Shown: positions 47,600 through 55,492 of the stretch, piece by piece
Layout: each line of letters opens with the position of its first letter
Numbering within the stretch: the first letter of the stretch is position 1
Source: Ectopseudomonas composti
Lineage (GTDB): Bacteria > Pseudomonadota > Gammaproteobacteria > Pseudomonadales > Pseudomonadaceae
DNA length: 64,000 nt
Direction: 5' to 3'
NCBI RefSeq assembly: GCF_001567565.1
Contig: NZ_LSSW01000021.1
Span: 356,333-420,332 of the forward strand
Translations under genes and position numbers: made by a program
The notes under the pieces: model-generated
The model's input: the letters and a program-made list of their open reading frames with translations, nothing else
Told to the model about the DNA's origin: nothing
Databases searched by the model: none

Positions 47600-48780
47600 G
47601 GAAGATTGATGCCAAGGTGCTGATCGTCGACGATCTGCCGGAAAACCTGCTGGCCCTGAGCTCGCTGATCCAGACCGAGGATCGCATCATCTTCCAGGCC
47701 AGCAGCGCCGACGAAGCGCTGTCGCTGTTGCTCGAACACGAGTTCGCCCTGGCCATTCTCGACGTGAAGATGCCGGGCATGAACGGCTTCGAACTGGCCG
47801 AGCTGATGCGCGGCACGGAGAAGACCAAACACATTCCGATCATCTTCGTCAGCGCCGTGGGCCGCGACATGGACTACGCCTTCCGTGGCTACGAAAGCGG
47901 CGCGGTGGATTTCCTGCACAAGCCGCTGTCGCCCTTCGAGGTGCGCAGCAAGGTGGCGATGTTCGTCGAGCTGTACCGCCATCGCAAGGCGCTGAGCCTG
48001 CAGCTGGAGGTGGTCGAGGCGGCGCGTCGTGAGCAGGAGGCGTTGCTCGTCGAGTTGCGCGAGACGCAGGGCGAACTGCAAAAGGCAGTGCAGATGCGCG
48101 ACGTGTTCATGTCCATCGCCTCGCATGAGCTGCGCACGCCACTCAACGGTCTGATCCTCGACGTGCAGCTGCGCAGGCTGCGCCTGGAACAGGGCCGCAT
48201 GGAGGCCTTCACCCCGGACAAGCTGCTGGACATGGTGGCCCGTGACGAGCGGCAGATTCGTAGCCTGAGCCGTCTGATCGACGACATGCTGGATGTCTCG
48301 CGCATTCGTACCGGCAAGCTCTCCGTGCGCCCTGAGCCGGGTGATCTTGGTGTACTGGCCGGCAATGTGGTGGAGAGTCTGATGTCGCAGTTCGCGCATA
48401 ACGGCAGCCGTATCGAACTGCAGGTCGACGGTCCGGCGCCGGTGATGATGGACGAATTCCGTATCGAGCAGGTGTTGGCCAACCTGCTGACCAACGCCCT
48501 GCGCTACGGCGGCGGTAAGCCGGTGTCGGTGCGCGTGTGGGTGGACGGCGACACAGCACGTGCCGAGGTCCGCGATCAGGGCCTGGGCATTTCCGAAGCT
48601 GATCAGCAGCGGGTGTTCGAGCAGTTCGAGCGCGTTTCCGGCAACAGCGTCGCTCAGGGCCTGGGCCTCGGCCTGTTCATCAGCGAGCAGATTGTCCAGG
48701 CACATGAGGGCCGTATCGAGCTGAGCAGTCGCCTCGGCGAGGGTTCCTGTTTCTGCGTCGTGCTGCCGCTGCACGGTTGA
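47593..48780 (+). CDS. Receiver-histidine kinase (REC-HisKA-HATPase)
   Basis: Protein of 395 residues. A receiver (about 5-125, D57 in 'LAILDVKMPGMNG') is followed by a coiled coil and a kinase core with H178 in 'IASHELRTPLNG', 'NLLTNALRYGGG' and 'GLGLGLFISEQIV'. There is no membrane segment. The order REC then HK suggests that the receiver takes phosphate from the upstream hybrid kinase and controls this kinase. The first seven bases overlap the cheB-like gene. Last gene of the operon; no clear terminator follows. Confidence 0.9.
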   Translation: MLRKIDAKVLIVDDLPENLLALSSLIQTEDRIIFQASSADEALSLLLEHEFALAILDVKMPGMNGFELAELMRGTEKTKHIPIIFVSAVGRDMDYAFRGYESGAVDFLHKPLSPFEVRSKVAMFVELYRHRKALSLQLEVVEAARREQEALLVELRETQGELQKAVQMRDVFMSIASHELRTPLNGLILDVQLRRLRLEQGRMEAFTPDKLLDMVARDERQIRSLSRLIDDMLDVSRIRTGKLSVRPEPGDLGVLAGNVVESLMSQFAHNGSRIELQVDGPAPVMMDEFRIEQVLANLLTNALRYGGGKPVSVRVWVDGDTARAEVRDQGLGISEADQQRVFEQFERVSGNSVAQGLGLGLFISEQIVQAHEGRIELSSRLGEGSCFCVVLPLHG

Positions 48781-48781
48781 T

Positions 48782-48828
48782 CGTGCAAATTGCACGCACC
48801 TGAATTCATGCATCTTGCAAAGTGCATG
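48782..48828 (+). promoter_or_regulatory. Enhancer-like palindromes upstream of 48956
   Basis: A perfect 15 bp palindrome CGTGCAAATTGCACG (48782-48796) and a near-perfect 22 bp one (48807-48828; arms CATGCA/TGCATG, core TTGCAA). Both contain TGCAA/TTGCA. The first is centred 105 bp upstream of the GG of the sigma-54 -24 box, the same distance as at 52780. Position and symmetry fit an upstream activator site for an NtrC-type regulator. Confidence 0.7.
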
Positions 48829-48851
48829 GGGAAGGCGATTTGACATTGGTT

Positions 48852-48864
48852 TAAGTGTTTGATT
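48852..48864 (+). promoter_or_regulatory. IHF site between enhancer and sigma-54 promoter
   Basis: TAAGTGTTTGATT matches the IHF consensus (YAANNNNTTGATW) at every position. It is part of a 28-base A+T-rich block (48851-48878) that is 24/28 identical to 52849-52876. Confidence 0.65.
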
Positions 48865-48891
48865 TATAAGGATTTTATCCGAATAAGGATG

Positions 48892-48910
48892 TTGGCATGA
48901 GCGCTGCAGT
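48892..48910 (+). promoter_or_regulatory. Sigma-54 (-24/-12) promoter of the 48956 operon
   Basis: TTGGCAT (48892-48898) and CTGCAGT (48904-48910), with the GG and GC dinucleotides separated by exactly 10 bases. The predicted start near 48919 leaves a leader of about 37 bases with a GGAGAA ribosome binding site. Confidence 0.75.
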
Positions 48911-48955
48911 ATCAGTCATGTAAGTCCCCGACTGACCTGCTGATGGAGAAGCGTC

Positions 48956-49270
48956 ATGAACAACGTCGTCCGACTGAGCCTGTTTTGCGTCGCTGCATTG
49001 CTGGTCAACGGGGCTTACGCCAAGGATTTCACGGGTTCGGCTGGCGCCAGCGCCAAGACCGCTGAGTTCACCATTTCCAACTCGCCGGTGTGGGAGTCGC
49101 GTGTCGCAGTGCGCCAGCAAGGCGACATGGCGCAGCGCTCCCAGCCGACCCGGGCGGTCGGTGCCATCGGTGACGACGCTCAGTGGCTGCGTATTTCCGA
49201 TGATGGCGGCGCTGTGCCCGCCAGCCGTGAGCCGCGCCCTGCCAACAACACCCCGCGCTGGGTGTTCTGA
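48956..49270 (+). CDS. Hypothetical exported protein
   Basis: Protein of 104 residues with a signal peptide (MNNVVRLSLFCVAALLVNGAYA). The mature part of about 80 residues is hydrophilic, Ser/Ala/Arg-rich and without Cys or recognisable domain ('GSAGASAKTAEFTISNSPVWESRVAVRQQGDMAQRSQPTRAVG'). It is expected in the periplasm or secreted. Not recognised. It is the first gene after a sigma-54 promoter with enhancer palindromes, and is followed by a small membrane protein gene after 18 bases. Convergent with kinB. Confidence 0.75.
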   Translation: MNNVVRLSLFCVAALLVNGAYAKDFTGSAGASAKTAEFTISNSPVWESRVAVRQQGDMAQRSQPTRAVGAIGDDAQWLRISDDGGAVPASREPRPANNTPRWVF

Positions 49271-49288
49271 CCGACAAGGAGTCTCGCC

Positions 49289-49474
49289 ATGTCCAGAAGT
49301 GCCATCCTGTTGTTGATCATGACCTCGTCGAGCCTCGCCGTGCTGTGGTTGAGCCCGGGTCTGGAAGAGGGGGTCGCCATGTTGCTCAAGGGCGCTAGCG
49401 TTATTTTCGGCCTGGGTTTTCTGGGTGCACTGATGGCCGGTCGGCGCATCAAGTTCGACCCGGTATTGCGCTGA
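49289..49474 (+). CDS. Small hypothetical membrane protein
   Basis: Protein of 61 residues with AAGGAG ribosome binding site. Two hydrophobic helices (about 4-23 and 31-51) joined by a short acidic turn (GLEEG) and a basic C terminus (GRRIKFD). Not recognised. Co-transcribed with the exported protein at 48956 and closed by a shared terminator. Confidence 0.72.
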   Translation: MSRSAILLLIMTSSSLAVLWLSPGLEEGVAMLLKGASVIFGLGFLGALMAGRRIKFDPVLR

Positions 49475-49506
49475 GCCTGCGCCACAGGGCTGCCCCCGAA
49501 GATAAG

Positions 49507-49535
49507 AACGCCGCGAAGATCGCGGCGTTTTTTAT
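49507..49535. terminator. Bidirectional terminator between the 48956 operon and kinB
   Basis: AACGCCGCG (49507-49515) and CGCGGCGTT (49521-49529) form a perfect 9 bp stem, followed by TTTTATT on the plus strand. The complementary strand has AACGCCGCG preceded by TTCTTATC, so it may also work for kinB. Confidence 0.88.
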
Positions 49536-49569
49536 TGTCCGGGTTTCGTTGGCTCGCGCGGTGTGACCT

Positions 49570-51366
49570 TCACACCGGCAGACTGAAGTAGAAGGTGGCG
49601 CCTTCACCTGGACGTGAATGCACGCTGAGCTTACCGCCATGCAGTTGCGCGATCTCCCGCGCCAGGGCCAGGCCCAGGCCGACACCACCCTTGCGCCGGC
49701 CGACCTGAACGAAGGGCTCGAAGATCCGCGCCTGCTGCTCGAACGGGATGCCTTCGCCCTGATCCTGCACGCTGACGATCACCTGCTCGTCATGGCGGCG
49801 TACCTGCAGGCGAACCGTGTCACCCGGATTGCTGTAGCGCAGCGCATTGTCGGTCAGGTTGGTCAGCAGCCGTTCCAGCTGTGCGCTGTCGAGGCTGAGG
49901 TGCGGCAGCGGTTGCTGGATGTCGCAGAGCAGTGTCACGTCCCGTTCTGCGGCTTTTTCGGCAAAGCGCAGAGGCATCTGTTGAAGCAGCTCGCCGAGGT
50001 CGCAGGGGCGGCGCTGCAAGGTCTGTACGCCGTTCTGGTAGCGCGAGAAGTTGAGCAGGTCGTCGATCATTCGCACCAGGCGATGCATCTCCTCGTCGAC
50101 CGTGCGCATCAGCTCCTGCTCGCGCCCGCCCGATGGCAGGGTGATGCGCTCGCGCAGCAGGCTGAAGGCCATGTGCATGCCGGTGATGGGTGTGCGCAGC
50201 TCATGGGAGGCACGCAGGATGAATTCGCTGCGCACGCGCTCGAAGGCGCGCTGCTTGGTCACGTCTCGCAGCACCATGACGGCGCCCAGGCTGCCACCCT
50301 CGCGCACCTGCACCGGTGTCAGGGCCCAGGCCAGCACTCGGGTTTCACCGTCACGTTCGATCTGCAGGTCGGCCGGTGGCTCCTGCAGCAGTTCGCCTGC
50401 CAGCACCTGATGCAGTGCCTTGTCCACTGAGTGCTCAGGTAGCAGCTGGCCAATCGGCTGGCCCTGGATATCGGAGTCTTGAGACAGCTGGCGCAACGCC
50501 ACCGGGTTGGCGTGTTCGATGTGGCCTGCAGCATCGAGGATGATCAGGCCATCGTCGATGCTGTCGAGCACCGCCTTCAGGCGGCCCTCGCTGCTGAGCA
50601 ACTGGTTGAGGTTGCTCGAATGGTATTTGCGCAGGGCTTCGGTCATCAGACCGAAGCGGCGGCTCAGCACGGCCAGTTCGAGCACTGGCGAGACCGGTAG
50701 CACTACGTCGTATCGGCCTTGGCCGATCTGGTCGGCGGCACGCGCCAGCATGTCGATCGGTGTGCCGAAGCGGCGCGCGATGCCATGGGCGGTGAGCACA
50801 CCGATCGCCAGCACTGCCAGGCCGGTCAGCACCAGCAGCCCGACGATCAGCTGGGAGCGTTCGCCAGCCTTGCTCTCGGCGGCGATGACCCACGCCACGA
50901 CCTGATCCTGCTGCCCCAGCAGGTGGTCGCGCAGGCGCTGGAAGGCTTCGGTAAAGGGTTTGTAGGTACCCAGGCCGTAGGGCGTCTCGCCAGGTGGGGA
51001 GCCGTTGCTGGCCGCCTCTTCCATCTCGTCGTAAAGCGTCGCGGCGCGTTCCAGGCCTTGAGCGTAGTCGGGGCCGAGGTCGGAGTCGATTGCTGCCTCG
51101 AGCGTGGCGCGGAACGACTGGCGGGCAGTCTCGAGGCGCTGTGGATCAGGCTGCTTGTCGAGCAGCACGATCAGTTCGTCGCCGAGGTGCTGGCGCAGCC
51201 GCTGGCCGATCTGTACGGCATCGAAGCCGCGCTGGATCAGTTCACTCTGGCTGCGCGCCATCTGCGTCACGCTGAACAGGCCGAGTAGCAGGCCCAGCAG
51301 CGCCACGGTGATCAGCGCGGAGATGCTAAGGAACAGTCGCGTGCGAAGCTTCATCGACAGCTTCAT
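49570..51366 (-). CDS. kinB: Sensor histidine kinase KinB
   Basis: Protein of 598 residues (P. aeruginosa KinB is about 595). Transmembrane helices at about 11-34 and 173-193 bracket a periplasmic sensor domain (about 38-165). HAMP (about 195-250), a PAS domain (about 255-370) and the kinase core follow, with H388 in 'RASHELRTPITG', 'NLTDNALRYSNPGD' and 'GGVGLGLALAREI'. KinB phosphorylates, and under some conditions dephosphorylates, AlgB, and controls alginate and virulence genes. ATG 51366 or 51354 may be used. It starts 13 bases after algB, in one operon. Confidence 0.93.
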   Translation of the reverse strand: MKLSMKLRTRLFLSISALITVALLGLLLGLFSVTQMARSQSELIQRGFDAVQIGQRLRQHLGDELIVLLDKQPDPQRLETARQSFRATLEAAIDSDLGPDYAQGLERAATLYDEMEEAASNGSPPGETPYGLGTYKPFTEAFQRLRDHLLGQQDQVVAWVIAAESKAGERSQLIVGLLVLTGLAVLAIGVLTAHGIARRFGTPIDMLARAADQIGQGRYDVVLPVSPVLELAVLSRRFGLMTEALRKYHSSNLNQLLSSEGRLKAVLDSIDDGLIILDAAGHIEHANPVALRQLSQDSDIQGQPIGQLLPEHSVDKALHQVLAGELLQEPPADLQIERDGETRVLAWALTPVQVREGGSLGAVMVLRDVTKQRAFERVRSEFILRASHELRTPITGMHMAFSLLRERITLPSGGREQELMRTVDEEMHRLVRMIDDLLNFSRYQNGVQTLQRRPCDLGELLQQMPLRFAEKAAERDVTLLCDIQQPLPHLSLDSAQLERLLTNLTDNALRYSNPGDTVRLQVRRHDEQVIVSVQDQGEGIPFEQQARIFEPFVQVGRRKGGVGLGLALAREIAQLHGGKLSVHSRPGEGATFYFSLPV

Positions 51367-51379
51367 GGAGATCCCGTGG

Positions 51380-52732
51380 TCAGAGGTTGTACTGCTTGCG
51401 TTTGCGGTACAGGGTCGAGGTATCGATACCCAGCGTCTTGGCCGCCATGTCGAGGGTGCTGCTGCTGGCCAGCACGGCGGCGATATGTGCCTTCTCCAGC
51501 TCTTCGAGGCTCATCGCTGCGCCGACCCGCACGGCGCTGTTGGGCGCCTCGCTGCTGCCGCCAAGGCCGAGGTGGCTGACCTCCACGGTCTCGCTCTGGC
51601 AGATGATGCTGGCGCGTTCGATGACGTTACGCAGTTCGCGGATGTTGCCTGGCCAGTGATAGGCCTGCAGGGCGGCACAGGCCTCGGCGCTGAAACCGCA
51701 GGCAGGGCGGCCGTAGTCACGGACGAAGCGGACGAGGAAGCGCTCGGCCAGGGACATCACGTCCTCGTGACGCTCGCGTAGCGGCGGCAGCTTGAGAGTG
51801 ATGACATTGAGGCGGTACAGCAGGTCTTCGCGGAAGCGCCCCTCACGCACCATCTCGTCGAGGTCCAGGTTGGTAGCGGCGACGATGCGTACGTCGGCGC
51901 GGCGGGTCACCGGGTCGCCAACGCGCTCGTATTCCTTGTCCTGAATGAAGCGCAGCAGCTTGGGTTGCAGGGCCAGCGGGAAGTCACCGATCTCGTCGAG
52001 GAACAGGGTGCCGCCATCGGCCTGGCTGACGCGGCCCTGGGTGCTCTCGCTGGCGCCGGTGAAGGAGCCGCGGGCATGGCCGAACAGCTCGCTTTCCATC
52101 AGCTCGGCCGTCAGCGACGGGCAGTTGATGGTCACGCAGGTGCGTTTGGCACGGCGGCTCCAGCCGTGGATGGCGCGGGACAGCTCACCCTTGCCGGTAC
52201 CGGATTCGCCGAGGATGAGGATATTGGCGTCGGTGGCGGCGACCTGACGCGCGGTTTCCAGAATCGCCATCATCGCCGGGCTGTTCGAGTCGAGCCCGTC
52301 CTTGACCTTGCGTACCTCGCCTTCCAGGGCTTCCAGGCGTGCGGCCAGGGTGCGTACTTCGAGCTGCTTGGCCGCAGCCAGGCGCAGTTGATCCGGGGTG
52401 CAGGGTTTGACCAGGTAATCGGCGGCGCCGGCTTGAATCGCGTCGACCGCGGTATCCACCGCCGAGTGCGCGGTGACGATGACCACGCGCATCCATGGCG
52501 CCTGAATACGCATCTGCGCCAGCAGGTCCAGGCCGTTGTCCTCACCCAGGCGCAGGTCAAGGAAGCACAGGTCGAACACCTGACGATGCAGCAGCGCTTC
52601 GGCCTGCGCCGCACTGCTGGCGCCGGCAACGTCATAGCCTTCGTCTTCCAGGCAGTAGCGGAAGGTCCGCAGGATTGCCGCTTCGTCGTCCACCAGCAGA
52701 ATTCGTCCGCTGGTCTGCTCTGAAACTGCCAT
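51380..52732 (-). CDS. algB: NtrC-family response regulator AlgB
   Basis: Protein of 450 residues. Receiver with D59 in 'LCFLDLRLGEDNG'; AAA+ domain with Walker A GESGTGKG (175-182), the sigma-54 contact loop as GSFTGA (222-227; usual form GAFTGA) and Walker B 'GGTLFLDEIGD'; C-terminal Fis-type helix-turn-helix (MAAKTLGIDTSTLYRKRKQ). AlgB is the partner of KinB and in P. aeruginosa activates alginate synthesis. The gene is divergent from a BON-domain gene at 52945 with a sigma-54 promoter in between. The altered loop residue is noted as unusual. Confidence 0.94.
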   Translation of the reverse strand: MAVSEQTSGRILLVDDEAAILRTFRYCLEDEGYDVAGASSAAQAEALLHRQVFDLCFLDLRLGEDNGLDLLAQMRIQAPWMRVVIVTAHSAVDTAVDAIQAGAADYLVKPCTPDQLRLAAAKQLEVRTLAARLEALEGEVRKVKDGLDSNSPAMMAILETARQVAATDANILILGESGTGKGELSRAIHGWSRRAKRTCVTINCPSLTAELMESELFGHARGSFTGASESTQGRVSQADGGTLFLDEIGDFPLALQPKLLRFIQDKEYERVGDPVTRRADVRIVAATNLDLDEMVREGRFREDLLYRLNVITLKLPPLRERHEDVMSLAERFLVRFVRDYGRPACGFSAEACAALQAYHWPGNIRELRNVIERASIICQSETVEVSHLGLGGSSEAPNSAVRVGAAMSLEELEKAHIAAVLASSSTLDMAAKTLGIDTSTLYRKRKQYNL

Positions 52733-52779
52733 GTATGTGCTCCGTCTGACTGGTCAATGCAGCTTAGTCAGGTAAAAAC

Positions 52780-52829
52780 CATGCAAGTTGCACGGCCTGA
52801 CTGCGTCAATACTGCACCCTGCATGCAGG
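52780..52829 (+). promoter_or_regulatory. Enhancer-like palindromes upstream of 52945
   Basis: ATGCAAGTTGCAC (52781-52793), with TGCAA/TTGCA arms around G52787, and a perfect 12 bp palindrome CCTGCATGCAGG (52818-52829). The first is centred 105 bp upstream of the GG of the -24 box, exactly as at 48789. The second is 69 bp upstream, against 77 bp in the other copy. Confidence 0.68.
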
Positions 52830-52849
52830 CAGGATGCCTTTAATTTTTT

Positions 52850-52862
52850 TAAGTGTTTGTTT
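52850..52862 (+). promoter_or_regulatory. IHF-like site upstream of 52945
   Basis: TAAGTGTTTGTTT differs from the IHF consensus at one base (T for A in TTGATW). The surrounding 28-base block starts 43 bp upstream of the -24 GG, the same distance as in the 48851 copy. Confidence 0.55.
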
Positions 52863-52889
52863 TTAATGGATTTTATTTGTGTCTATCGG

Positions 52890-52908
52890 CTGGCACGGGG
52901 CTTGCGAT
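52890..52908 (+). promoter_or_regulatory. Sigma-54 (-24/-12) promoter of the 52945 operon
   Basis: CTGGCAC (52890-52896), then TTGCGAT (52902-52908); GG to GC spacing is 10 bases. It matches the consensus TGGCAC-N5-TTGC exactly. The start would fall near 52917, which excludes the in-frame ATG at 52879 as the start codon. Confidence 0.85.
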
Positions 52909-52944
52909 ATTCCTTCACATCGTCTCACGAACAGGAGTGACGCA

Positions 52945-53775
52945 ATGCCCCCGTTCAAACCCTTGTTACTGGCCGCCGGTACCGCGCTGATGCTCGGGCT
53001 GACACCGCTGGCCAGCCACGCTGCCGAAGGCCAGCTGTCATCGCAGCTCGAGGCTGCACGCCAGGAAGGCTCTATCTGGACCGCCTTCGCCCTCAACCGT
53101 CACCTCAACCCGTTCAAGCTCGACATCGCTGTGGAGGATGGCGAGGCCACCCTCAGCGGCAAGGTCGAAAGCGAAGTCCAGAAGGACCTGGCCGAACAGG
53201 TGGCGCTGAGCATAGAGGGCATCGACGCGGTGGACAATCGCATCGAGGTTGTCGGTGAATCAGCCGAAGGCAATCCCCCGGGTCTGGTCCAGCGTCTGGA
53301 AGACGCCAGCCTGGCGGCCACGGTGAAGTCCAAGCTGCTGTGGAACAGCAATACCCGCGGCCTGGATATTCAGGTCAAGAGCGAGACCGGCAACATCACC
53401 CTCAGTGGCCATGCCCAAACCCCGGCGGCCAAGGAGCTGGCAGGCCAGCTGGCGGCCAATACCGATGGTGTGCGCGAGGTGTTCAACCACCTCAGCATCA
53501 GCACCGCTGACAGCACCAGCAGCGAAGTGCAGACCTCCCTCGACGAGGCGCGCGAGAACATCAGCGACGGCTGGATCACCAGCAAGGTCAAGGCCAGCTT
53601 CCTCTATAGCCGCAACCTGGATGCGCTGAACATCTCGGTGAACACCGACGACGGCCTGGTCAGCCTGCGCGGCAGCGTGCTGAGCAGTGCCGAGAAGCGT
53701 CTGGCGGTCGAGATCGCCCGCAACATTCGCGGTGTACGGGGAGTCGATGCCGACGCCCTGCGCATCAGCAGCTGA
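52945..53775 (+). CDS. Periplasmic BON-domain protein (OsmY-like)
   Basis: Protein of 276 residues with a signal peptide (LLLAAGTALMLGLTPLASHA). Three BON domains follow, at about residues 45-105, 125-190 and 205-275, each showing the pattern of an alpha-helix, 'V..G.V.L.G.V' strand and 'A..I..V..V.N' ending (for example 'LDIAVEDGEATLSGKVES' and 'LNISVNTDDGLVSLRGSVLS'). BON proteins bind or stabilise the envelope; OsmY is osmotically induced. CAGGAG ribosome binding site. Divergent from algB and driven by a predicted sigma-54 promoter. A DUF2383-like gene follows after a hairpin. Confidence 0.88.
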   Translation: MPPFKPLLLAAGTALMLGLTPLASHAAEGQLSSQLEAARQEGSIWTAFALNRHLNPFKLDIAVEDGEATLSGKVESEVQKDLAEQVALSIEGIDAVDNRIEVVGESAEGNPPGLVQRLEDASLAATVKSKLLWNSNTRGLDIQVKSETGNITLSGHAQTPAAKELAGQLAANTDGVREVFNHLSISTADSTSSEVQTSLDEARENISDGWITSKVKASFLYSRNLDALNISVNTDDGLVSLRGSVLSSAEKRLAVEIARNIRGVRGVDADALRISS

Positions 53776-53788
53776 ATTCAATCATCGT

Positions 53789-53804
53789 GGCCGCTTAGGC
53801 GGCC
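53789..53804 (+). other. Inter-cistronic hairpin
   Basis: GGCCGC (53789-53794), TTAG loop, GCGGCC (53799-53804). No T-run; likely an RNA stability or partial-termination element between the BON gene and the next gene. Confidence 0.5.
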
Positions 53805-53839
53805 GCAATCCGCAAGTCCCATCGCCAAGGAGTCATTCC

Positions 53840-54274
53840 ATGAGCAGCAAGACCGCACAACTCAATGAACTGATCGAAATCACCCGTGACGGCAAGCGTT
53901 TCTACGAGCACGCTCACGAAGAGGTCAAGGACATCCGCCTGCAGGCGCTGTTCCGTGACATGGTGCGAGCCAAGACCGAAGTGATCGACGCCCTCAGCGT
54001 CAAGGTCGCGGCCAACCAGAGCGAGCCGGCGTCCGGTGGCACCATGCTGGGCAAGATGCGCCAGATGTATGCCGATACCCGCGCCACGCTGGCCAAGGAT
54101 GAAGATGCCACCTACGTCGCCCAGCTGGAGGAAGCCGAGGACCGCATCCTGCACGCCTTCGAGGATGCCCTGGAGGATTCGGACAGTGATGTCCGTGCGC
54201 TGCTGGCAGTGGAGATGCCCAAGGTGCGTGCCTGCCATGACCGCATGCGCGCGCTGAAGCAGAACATGCAGTAA
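53840..54274 (+). CDS. PA2169/DUF2383-like four-helix protein
   Basis: Protein of 144 residues, start MSSKTAQLNELIEITRDGKRFYEH with AAGGAG upstream. Four amphipathic helices are predicted, with the family pattern 'L.ELIEITRDGKRFYEHAHEEVKD..LQALFRDMVRAKTEVIDAL' and 'LEEAEDRILHAFEDALED'. The fold resembles ferritin-like bundles; function unknown. An upstream extension of the open frame is a shadow of the BON gene. Likely co-transcribed with the BON gene from the sigma-54 promoter. Confidence 0.82.
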   Translation: MSSKTAQLNELIEITRDGKRFYEHAHEEVKDIRLQALFRDMVRAKTEVIDALSVKVAANQSEPASGGTMLGKMRQMYADTRATLAKDEDATYVAQLEEAEDRILHAFEDALEDSDSDVRALLAVEMPKVRACHDRMRALKQNMQ

Positions 54275-54294
54275 TAGCTGCTGCGCTGTTCCGA

Positions 54295-54327
54295 GCCCCT
54301 GCACGCGATGCGTGCGGGGGCTTTTTA
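54295..54327 (+). terminator. Rho-independent terminator of the BON operon
   Basis: GCCCCTGCACGC and GCGTGCGGGGGC arms around GAT (one G-T pair), followed by TTTTTATT. Ends transcription before the Pho box of pstS. Confidence 0.92.
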
Positions 54328-54385
54328 TTGGGTATCCAAAGCGTATTTTCGCTGCCGCAACCGAAAGTCGCCCACGTTCATTTAA

Positions 54386-54414
54386 CTGTCACATTCGTTT
54401 CATAGAGTGTTCAC
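54386..54414 (+). promoter_or_regulatory. Pho box upstream of pstS
   Basis: Three 7-base units with exact 11-base spacing: CTGTCAC (54386), GTTTCAT (54397) and TGTTCAC (54408). The PhoB consensus is a direct repeat of CTGTCAT spaced by four A+T-rich bases. It lies 58 bases before the pstS ATG, the correct place for PhoB activation during phosphate starvation. Confidence 0.85.
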
Positions 54415-54471
54415 GTGGCCTGCAGATACTTGGGCCCGTTCCATCCAACACTATCCTGCTAGGAGCAAGGC

Positions 54472-55440
54472 ATGAAACTGAAGCGTTTGATGGCGGCCCT
54501 GACTTTCGCCGCCGCTGGCGTAAGCGCCGTATCTGCTGTAGCCGCCGTCGACCCGGCTCTGCCAGCCTATGAAAAGACTTCCGGCGTATCGGGCAACCTG
54601 TCCAGCGTTGGTTCCGACTCGCTGGCCAACCTGATGACCCTGTGGGCAGAAGAGTTCAAGAAGAACTACCCCAACGTCAACATCCAGATCCAGGCCGCCG
54701 GTTCTTCCACCGCGCCACCCGCGCTGACCGAAGGCACCGCCAACATGGGCCCGATGAGCCGTCCGATGAAGGACAGCGAAATCCAGGCTTTCGAAGAGAA
54801 GTACGGCTACAAGCCGACCGCCGTTCCGGTAGCCATCGATGCCCTGGCGGTATTCGTGCACAAGGACAACCCGGTCAAGTCGCTGACCATGCATCAGGTC
54901 GATGCGATCTTCTCCAGCACTCGTCTGTGCGGTGAAGACAAGGACCTGAAAACCTGGGGTGACGTTGGTCTGACCGGCGAGTGGGCGAGCAAGCCGATCC
55001 AGCTGTTCGGCCGTAACTCGGTATCCGGTACCTACGGTTACTTCAAGGAAGAAGCGCTGTGCAAAGGCGACTTCCGCTCCAACGTCAACGAGCAGCCGGG
55101 TTCGGCTTCCGTGGTGCAGTCGATCTCCAGCACCCTGAACGCCATCGGTTACTCGGGTATCGGCTACAAGACCTCCAGCGTTCGCGCCGTGCCGCTGGTC
55201 GACAAGAACGGTCAGGTCGAAGAAGCCAACGAAACCAACGCGCTGTCCGGCAAGTACCCGCTGGCTCGCTTCTTCTACGTTTACCTGAACAAGGCGCCGA
55301 ACCAGCCGCTGAGCCCGCTGGACGCCGAGTTCGTCAAGCTGGTGCTGTCCAAGCAGGGTCAGGAAGTGGTGGTCAAGGATGGTTACATCCCGCTGCCGTC
55401 CAAAGTGGTCGAGAAGACCATGAAGGAGCTGGGCCTGTAA
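54472..55440 (+). CDS. pstS: Phosphate ABC transporter substrate-binding protein
   Basis: Protein of 322 residues with a signal peptide ([25 protein letters not shown]). The phosphate-binding loops are visible: '[11 protein letters not shown]', '[15 protein letters not shown]' with the Ser/Thr cluster, and '[11 protein letters not shown]'. Periplasmic; in Pseudomonas PstS can also appear outside the cell. It has its own Pho box and is separated from pstC by a hairpin and a second Pho box, which allows it to be made in excess of the permease. Confidence 0.95.
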   Translation: MKLKRLMAALTFAAAGVSAVSAVAAVDPALPAYEKTSGVSGNLSSVGSDSLANLMTLWAEEFKKNYPNVNIQIQAAGSSTAPPALTEGTANMGPMSRPMKDSEIQAFEEKYGYKPTAVPVAIDALAVFVHKDNPVKSLTMHQVDAIFSSTRLCGEDKDLKTWGDVGLTGEWASKPIQLFGRNSVSGTYGYFKEEALCKGDFRSNVNEQPGSASVVQSISSTLNAIGYSGIGYKTSSVRAVPLVDKNGQVEEANETNALSGKYPLARFFYVYLNKAPNQPLSPLDAEFVKLVLSKQGQEVVVKDGYIPLPSKVVEKTMKELGL

Positions 55441-55492
55441 TTTCAGAGCCTGACGATGTCGGCCAACTGATTTTCATCTGACGGTCGGCACT

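Noticed and set aside
52879..52944. N-terminal extension of the BON protein from ATG 52879
   Set aside because: The sigma-54 promoter lies inside this extension, and the ATG at 52945 has a CAGGAG site followed by a proper signal peptide.
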